From NCBI GenBank assembly GCA_001931905.2, contig MSJI02000313.1:1-46100 (forward strand): a stretch of 46,100 nucleotides of DNA. Direction: 5' to 3'. The notes under the pieces were generated by a model. The model saw only the letters and a list, made by a program, of their open reading frames with translations, did not search any database and was not told where the DNA came from. Source of the stretch: Cladosporium sp. IMV 00045. Taxonomy: Eukaryota > Ascomycota > Dothideomycetes > Cladosporiales > Cladosporiaceae. Below, piece after piece: positions 40,866-46,100 of this stretch (the first letter of the stretch is position 1; each line of letters begins with the position of its first letter). The position numbers and the translations under genes are program-made.

Positions 40866-43771
40866 TCACAGCTTACTCTTCCCAGCGCCCGCCAACTCCG
40901 CGCCAGCGCCAGCAATGCACAACTTGCCCGTCTCCTTGACCTTGGTCTGGAACACAACCGTGTTCCCCTCCTTCCACAGCTCCGTAACGAGCGTCTGGCC
41001 GGGGATAACCACACCCGCAAACCGGACCTTGATGTTCTTGAACTGGCCGTAAGTTCTCACAACGGCCTTGCCGGCGATTCCGAAAGAGCACAGGCCGTGC
41101 AGAATGGGCTCCTTGAAGCCGCCGACTTTGCTGAACTCCGGGTCGATGTGCAGCGGGTTGCGGTCGCCGGACAGGCGGTAGATGGCCGCCTGCTCTTCCG
41201 TCGTCTTCTCCTCGACGACGGTGTCGGGCGCGCGCTGCGGCACTTTGTACACGCGCGAGGCGGCGCCGCGGTCGGTGCCTTTGCTGGGGCCGCCGAAGCC
41301 GCCGGAGCCGCGGATGAAGACGGTGCTTTCGTTGTAGAAGAGGTCTTTGCCGGTTTTCTTGTCTTTGGTCGTGGAGCCGGTGACGATGATGCCGGCGTTG
41401 CCCTTGTCAACCACTTCGACGAGGCTGGGGTAGGAGGTCGTGGTGGCTTCGGTGGGGATGGGGTTGCGGATCTCGAGGTATTGCTCGCCGTGGAGGAGCA
41501 TCATGGGGCTGAAGTTGGGGACGAGATCGCCCATGCTGAAGGGCGCCACTGCGTTGAATGTGGGGATGACACCGAAGGTGGGCAGGACTTGGAAGTTGTC
41601 GTCGTTCTCGAAGACGAGGGGCAGGTCGGTTCGCTTGGCCCCAACACCGAGGTCTGGATGAAAGTCAGTAGGGCTCGTGGAAGGTTTGGAATTGACAACG
41701 TACTGTACAGGATGACATCGCGCTCATCGTACGCAAAGTCGGTACCCTCCGCCTTGGCCTTCTTCGCGGCTTCGATGTTGGCCAGAATCTCCTGGTTGGG
41801 CTCGCCACCCTTCTTCTTCTCCTTTTTAGCGGCAGCAGATCGGTTCTCCATGTTGGCCATGATCTTCTCAGTGCCAGCCGAAGGGTCGTCAGGGTGGTCA
41901 GCACGACCATCATCGAAGTTGACAATCGTAGACCACTGAGCGAGAACCTCCTCGGGCGCGAGCTGCTTGTCAATGGGGAAGCCAACGCCACCAGTGCGCT
42001 GCCATCTAGTCTCGCCAACCCAGCCGGAACCAACTTCGAACAGGCGGCCAGTGCCTGGCTCGGGGACCTTGTCAGAACCCAAAAGGACAACAGCAGGGGC
42101 CACATAGTCCGGCTTGAAAGCCTGAACCATCTCCTCAGGCATGATGGAGCGGGTCATGTTGGTGCCAGCGTTAGGCGCAATCGTGTTGACGTAGATGTTG
42201 TATTTCTTGCCTTCTCTGGCAAGGGCGCGAGAGAATCCGAGAATGCCGCACTTGGCCGCAGCGTAGTTGGCCTGGCCGAAGTTGCCGTAGATACCAGAGG
42301 TGGAGGTGGTGTTGATGATGCGGCCGTACTTCTGCTTGAGCATATAGGGCCAAGCAGCCTTTGAGATCTTGTATGTTCCACGTAGGTGGACGTCGAGCAC
42401 CTGCTTGAACATCTTGTCGTCCATGTTGGCGAAGGCCTTGTCACGCAAGATACCGGCGTTGTTGACAATGACATCGATGCGACCGTATGCATCGATCGCG
42501 GCCTTGACGACAGTATCGCCATCCTCAGCGCTCGCTTTGACGCCAGTAGCCTGGCCACCCAACTTCTGGATTTCTTGGACGGTGGTGTCGGGGTCGACAA
42601 GATCGTTGACCACAATCTTAGCACCATACTTCGCAAATTGCAGCGCGTAGATGCGACCAAGACCAGCGCCCGCACCGGTGATCAGAGCGACCTTGCCGTT
42701 GAAGTCAATTTTCTCCGCAGGAGGGTTTGGCGGCAGCTTTTGTGCATCCTCAAGCAGCTCCATGAAGTTGGCAGGCCCTTGAGGGTAGTCAGCTCCAGCA
42801 GAGAAGTCTCCAACGTTGTCCCATTTCTTGAGAAGGGCACCGGGGGTGAAACTGTCATCAGCTCTGAGCAGAGCACCCTTTGAGCGCTCCCAGCGCAGCT
42901 TAGCAATGTGACCACCGCCGACCTCGAAAATCGAACCAGTCTCCGAATCGTTGGACTTGTGGACGAGCACAGCAACAAGTGGGACGACCCACTCGGGCTT
43001 CAAGGCGTCAAGAACCTCTGGCGGCATGACAGTAGCCGTCATTCTTGAAGCGGCAATAGGAGCAATGACGTTGCAGATAATGTTGTACTTGAGACCTTCC
43101 TTTGCGAGGGTCTCTGTGAATCCGACCTGTGAAAGTTTCGCGGCTGCACTGTGTCAGTATATCTTGTGGATGTGTATCAATCATGCTAGCCGGCTGCTCA
43201 CCAGAGTAATTGCACTGTCCAAAGCTGCCAAACAAGCCCGCCGCACTCGCCGTGCTGATCACACGGCCGTACTTCTGCTTCCTGAAGTGTGGCCACGCCG
43301 CCCTAGCACATTTGTACGCTCCCTCAACGTGCACCTTCATCACCAAATCCCAGTCCTGATCCTTCATGTTCTTGAAGCTGATGTCTCTGAGAATGCCGGC
43401 GTTGTTGATGAGCACATCGATCCTGCCGAACGCCTTGATGGCGGTCTCGATGATCCTGTCGCCATTCTCGACCGAGTCGTAGTTCGCTACGGCTTTGCCG
43501 CCGGCGGATGTGATTTCGTTGACGACGGCGTCGGCGGCCTGGAGGAAGCAGTGCTGTCAGTGCTGGGTCTTGTCTGGATGTTTTCGAGAAGTGAGCACTT
43601 GAAGCCTACCTTGGTTCCACCGCCCTCGCCCTTGAAAGAGCCTCCCAAGTCGTTGACCACGACATTGGCTCCGCGCGAAGCGAAGAACAGAGCGTACGCC
43701 CTGCCGAGTCCGCCGCCAGCGCCGGTCACCACGACCGTCTGGCCGTCATAGCGTAGTTGCTCTCCAGCCAT
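40866..43771 (-). CDS. FOX2: Peroxisomal multifunctional beta-oxidation enzyme Fox2 (MFE-2)
   Basis: Catalyses the second and third steps of peroxisomal fatty-acid beta-oxidation: (R)-specific 2-enoyl-CoA hydration and (3R)-hydroxyacyl-CoA dehydrogenation. Four exons: 43610-43771, 43202-43538, 41704-43143 and 40866-41653, with introns of 71, 58 and 50 bp, all GT..AG and in phase. The product is 908 aa. Dehydrogenase A: TGAGGGLG at 16-23, YSAAK with Tyr165 and Lys169. Dehydrogenase B: TGAGAGLG at 322-329, YAAAK with Tyr460 and Lys464. C-terminal hot-dog hydratase 2: [13 protein letters not shown] with Asp810 and His815 as the catalytic pair. The last residues are SKL, a canonical PTS1. The fungal layout (two dehydrogenases, no SCP2 domain) is intact. 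Two CCTCGG boxes about 200 bp upstream fit fatty-acid induction. Confidence 0.96.
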
Positions 43772-44873
43772 GTTTGCAGCAGTGTGTTCGGCAAACCAAA
43801 ATGTGTAAGGAGAGAGAAGTGTTGAGAGGGTATAGTAGATGAGAGGAGAAGAAGAACAGAAGATGCAAACCCACCTTGTTAACAGGGAGCAGCAGAAGAC
43901 AGAGTACCTGGCACCTGATCTCTCTCCCGGGTCTTGGGGGAACTGGAAGCAGTCAACTTGTGATGACATCCGAGCCTCGGCAAGTCCAACCCTCGGGCGT
44001 GGGCCGGTCGGTCTTTCCCCACGGCATATTCACATGCGAGACATGCTTGAACTTCTATCCTCTCGAAGGAACGTCAGACTTTACGCACGTGAGGTATGTG
44101 GTGGCGGAGGTGCATGCACGTGAAAGATACATACGTCTGGAACGAGGTCAGACTATGTGAGCTACATCGATCGGCTGATCGCCAGTCAAGACTGGAAAGC
44201 TATGGGTGTATACATGTATGTTGAACGACAATAATGACTGTTTCAATACTTGCAGTAGTATTCTTAGTATGCTTTGCAGTTTATCAGACCGGTCGATTGT
44301 GTTTCAAGAAATCTGTGATGGTACTGTATCGTGATAAGATGAGGTGGGCTTGCGAAACGATGCGTTGGTCTCATTCACAGGGCTAAAAGGCCGCCTTTCC
44401 TAGCAATCCCTCTTCTTCTTCCCGTGGATGTTCAACTCATAGTATCAGTGGCACTGCGCGGTGTAGCTGGAGGTGCAATGGGGGAAACATTTCGTCGTTA
44501 ATCGATTCAGGCAGCAAAGCACTCTACCCAAGGATCATTCAAACGTTGAACGTCTTATACATCATCAAGGCAAGACACATGCACACGATATCATGAAACA
44601 CACAAGACGAGATACGGAATTCGGGTTGCACGGAATTTTAAATTTCTCAGCCTGAGCAACTGTTACGTCCGCCCACTCCTCAGTCCCAGGTGCAGGGCTT
44701 TCCCCTCCCTTCTACAACAAACAGAAGGCAGGTATCTTTCCCTCATAAAGCACCCGAGACGTTTTGTAGCCGAGATCGTGCAAGCTGGGGGCTCGTGGTA
44801 AGCGAGGAAGATGATTCAATTGGTTTTTGATGGTAAATGTGTCGACCGCTCTCTAAACCGTAGCGTTCTGCAT
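43772..44873. other. Intergenic, 1.1 kb
   Basis: Fox2 promoter next to 43771 and the RPS0 3' flank at the other end. Contains the CCTCGG pair (listed separately) and CACGTG near 44086 and 44116. No gene recognised. Confidence 0.6.
43970..43996. promoter_or_regulatory. Paired CCTCGG boxes, candidate FarA/FarB (fatty-acid response) sites
   Basis: CCGAGCCTCGG, an inverted pair, at 43970-43980 and a further CCTCGG at 43991-43996, about 200-225 bp upstream of the Fox2 start. CCTCGG is the core bound by the fungal Zn2Cys6 regulators FarA/FarB that induce peroxisomal beta-oxidation genes. Position and clustering support function; binding is inferred. Confidence 0.55.
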
Positions 44874-45959
44874 TTACCACTGGGACTCAGGCTGGGCCTG
44901 GGCACCGGCCTGCTCGGCCCAGCCCTGGTTGCCGGTCTCGACAGGGGCGGAGCTGGCAGCCCAGTCAGCACCGTCGGCGTCCCAGGTGGAGGCAGCAGGG
45001 GCGCCAGCAGTGTTGGAGGCAGCGGCGAAGGCACCAGCAGTGCCGCCAGAGACCTCCCACTCGTTGTTGAAGCCAGACTCGACAGCGCCGGCACCAACCT
45101 CCTCAACACCAGGGACCTTGGCCTCGTCCTGGCCAGCGGAGTCCTTGTTCTCCTCGGCCTCAGGGTCGCGGTAGAAGTACAAGTCGGGCATGACGTCCCA
45201 CTCGGCCTCACGGCTGGCGATGGTGCCACGGAGACGGAGGACCTCACGGGCGAGCATCCACCAGACAAGACCGATGGAGTGACGGCCCTTGTTGTTGGTG
45301 GGGATGGCAACGTCGACGTACTCGGTGGGGGAGTCGGAGTCGCAGAGGGCGATGACCGGGATGTTGACGTAGGAAGCCTCCTTGATGGCCTGGGCATCGG
45401 TGCGGGGGTCGGTGACGATGATCAGACGGGGCTCCTTGAAGGAGCGGGTGATGTAGTTGGTGAAGTTACCGGGGGTGAAACGACCGGCAATGGCGCCAGC
45501 ACCGGTGTGGGCGGCGAACTTCAGGACGGCGCGCTGACCGTAGGGACGGGCAGAGATGACGCAGACATCGGCGGGGTTGTCAATGGCGGCGATGATACGG
45601 GCGGCCAGGACAATCTTCTCCCTTGAGTGTGCGTTAGCATTGGAGATGTTCATATATCAAATCTTGGCGTTTTCTGGCATGTCTGGTCGTGGGAATTTCG
45701 CAGCTGGCGGCGCAAGTGTATTCCAATCGTTCCAATTGCGTTGCCGCTTCGAAGACCAGTCGCCTGACGCTTCTCAATCATCTACGTACCAGGTCTTGCC
45801 AACGTTCAGGACGTTGATACCGTCGGCGCGGGTCTTCCAGAGGTAAGGCTCCATGTGCACCTGCATGTTCTTGCTGCCGAGGTGGCACTGGGCGGACAGG
45901 AGCATCTCCATGTCCTGGGAGGTGGCGTTGAACGCCGCGGGAAGGTTCTTGGCGGCCAT
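44874..45959 (-). CDS. RPS0: 40S ribosomal protein S0 (uS2)
   Basis: Small-subunit protein needed for late 40S maturation. Exons 45790-45959 and 44874-45621 with a 168-bp intron (TG/GTACGT, branch ATGCTAACG, acceptor CTCAAG), joined as [13 protein letters not shown]. The product is 305 aa. The uS2 signatures are clear: [88 protein letters not shown]. The C-terminal tail is acidic, then Ala/Gly/Trp-rich ([12 protein letters not shown]), as in other filamentous fungi. The intron is longer than most here; I looked for a snoRNA in it and saw no C/D boxes. Strong codon bias fits high expression. The ATG at 45959 starts [16 protein letters not shown], matching the family start. Confidence 0.97.
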
Positions 45960-46100
45960 CTTGACTGTCGGTGGTGTCGAGTGAGTACTTGCGACGTTGG
46001 TATTCGAGATGGTGGAGGAGAAGAACTCTTGAAGCTGCCCGCGCCAAAGTGTACGAAATTCCCGTCGGTGCTTTGCGATTTGGTGCGCCGACGTTCAGAA

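Noticed and set aside
41097..41939. 280-codon + strand frame
   Set aside because: Antisense to Fox2 exons and crosses a Fox2 intron; low-complexity translation.
44811..45626. 271-codon + strand frame
   Set aside because: Antisense shadow of RPS0 with the same cause; no family resemblance.
45622..45789. Possible intronic snoRNA in RPS0
   Set aside because: The intron is longer than average, but I found no C box (RTGATGA) with a D box (CTGA) in the expected arrangement.

Overview
The window is nuclear DNA of a filamentous ascomycete (Pezizomycotina). Introns are mostly 50-75 bp with GT..AG ends and CTAAC/CTGAC-like branch sites, intergenic gaps run from 0.3 to 5.3 kb, and both strands are used without operons. 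Fungus-specific families (Set3-type PHD-SET protein, plasma-membrane H+-ATPase, Fox2 multifunctional beta-oxidation enzyme, ent-kaurene-oxidase-like P450) support this. A Dothideomycete (Capnodiales/Mycosphaerellales type) fits my recollection of related hypothetical proteins, but the sequence alone does not prove it.

Layout. 1-2286 (-): 5' two thirds of the H+-ATPase gene PMA1, cut by the window edge. 2287-7554: 5.3 kb without a recognisable gene. 7555-8967 (+): fungal-specific protein with two C-terminal hydrophobic segments. 9698-11740 (+): M1 metallopeptidase of the leukotriene-A4-hydrolase type. 12128-13708 (+): disordered acidic protein of unknown role. 16545-19510 (+): Set3-like PHD/SET protein with a 34-nt first coding exon. 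20526-23473 (-): single-TM, Ser/Pro-rich protein whose frame is interrupted by a TAG and by a frame change. 24378-25104 (-): membrane-anchored double-psi beta-barrel (expansin-like) protein. 25105-27902: gene-poor, with a degenerate tRNA-like element. 27903-28893 (+): small basic unknown protein. 29442-30140 (+): TENA/THI-4-type protein. 30432-32699 (-): RBM25/Snu71-like splicing factor, divergent from 33111-33896 (+), mitochondrial ribosomal protein bS21m. 34178-34798 (-): gamma-glutamylcyclotransferase-like. 35331-36959 (-): Yrb2/RanBP3-like Ran-binding protein. 37555-39173 (-): cytochrome P450. 40866-43771 (-): Fox2 with a PTS1 tail and two CCTCGG boxes about 200 bp upstream. 44874-45959 (-): 40S ribosomal protein S0 (uS2).

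Most genes are housekeeping (proton pumping, translation, splicing, nuclear transport, peroxisomal beta-oxidation) and do not form one pathway; I see no secondary-metabolite cluster or transposon. The observation most worth checking is the 20.5-23.5 kb locus. A reading frame whose C-terminal 153 codons look conserved is separated from the body of the protein by an in-frame TAG with no workable intron, and the same gene has a frame discontinuity near its 5' end. This means recoding, an atypical intron, sequence error or a decaying gene. Intron boundaries throughout were worked out by hand from splice motifs, reading phase and protein continuity.
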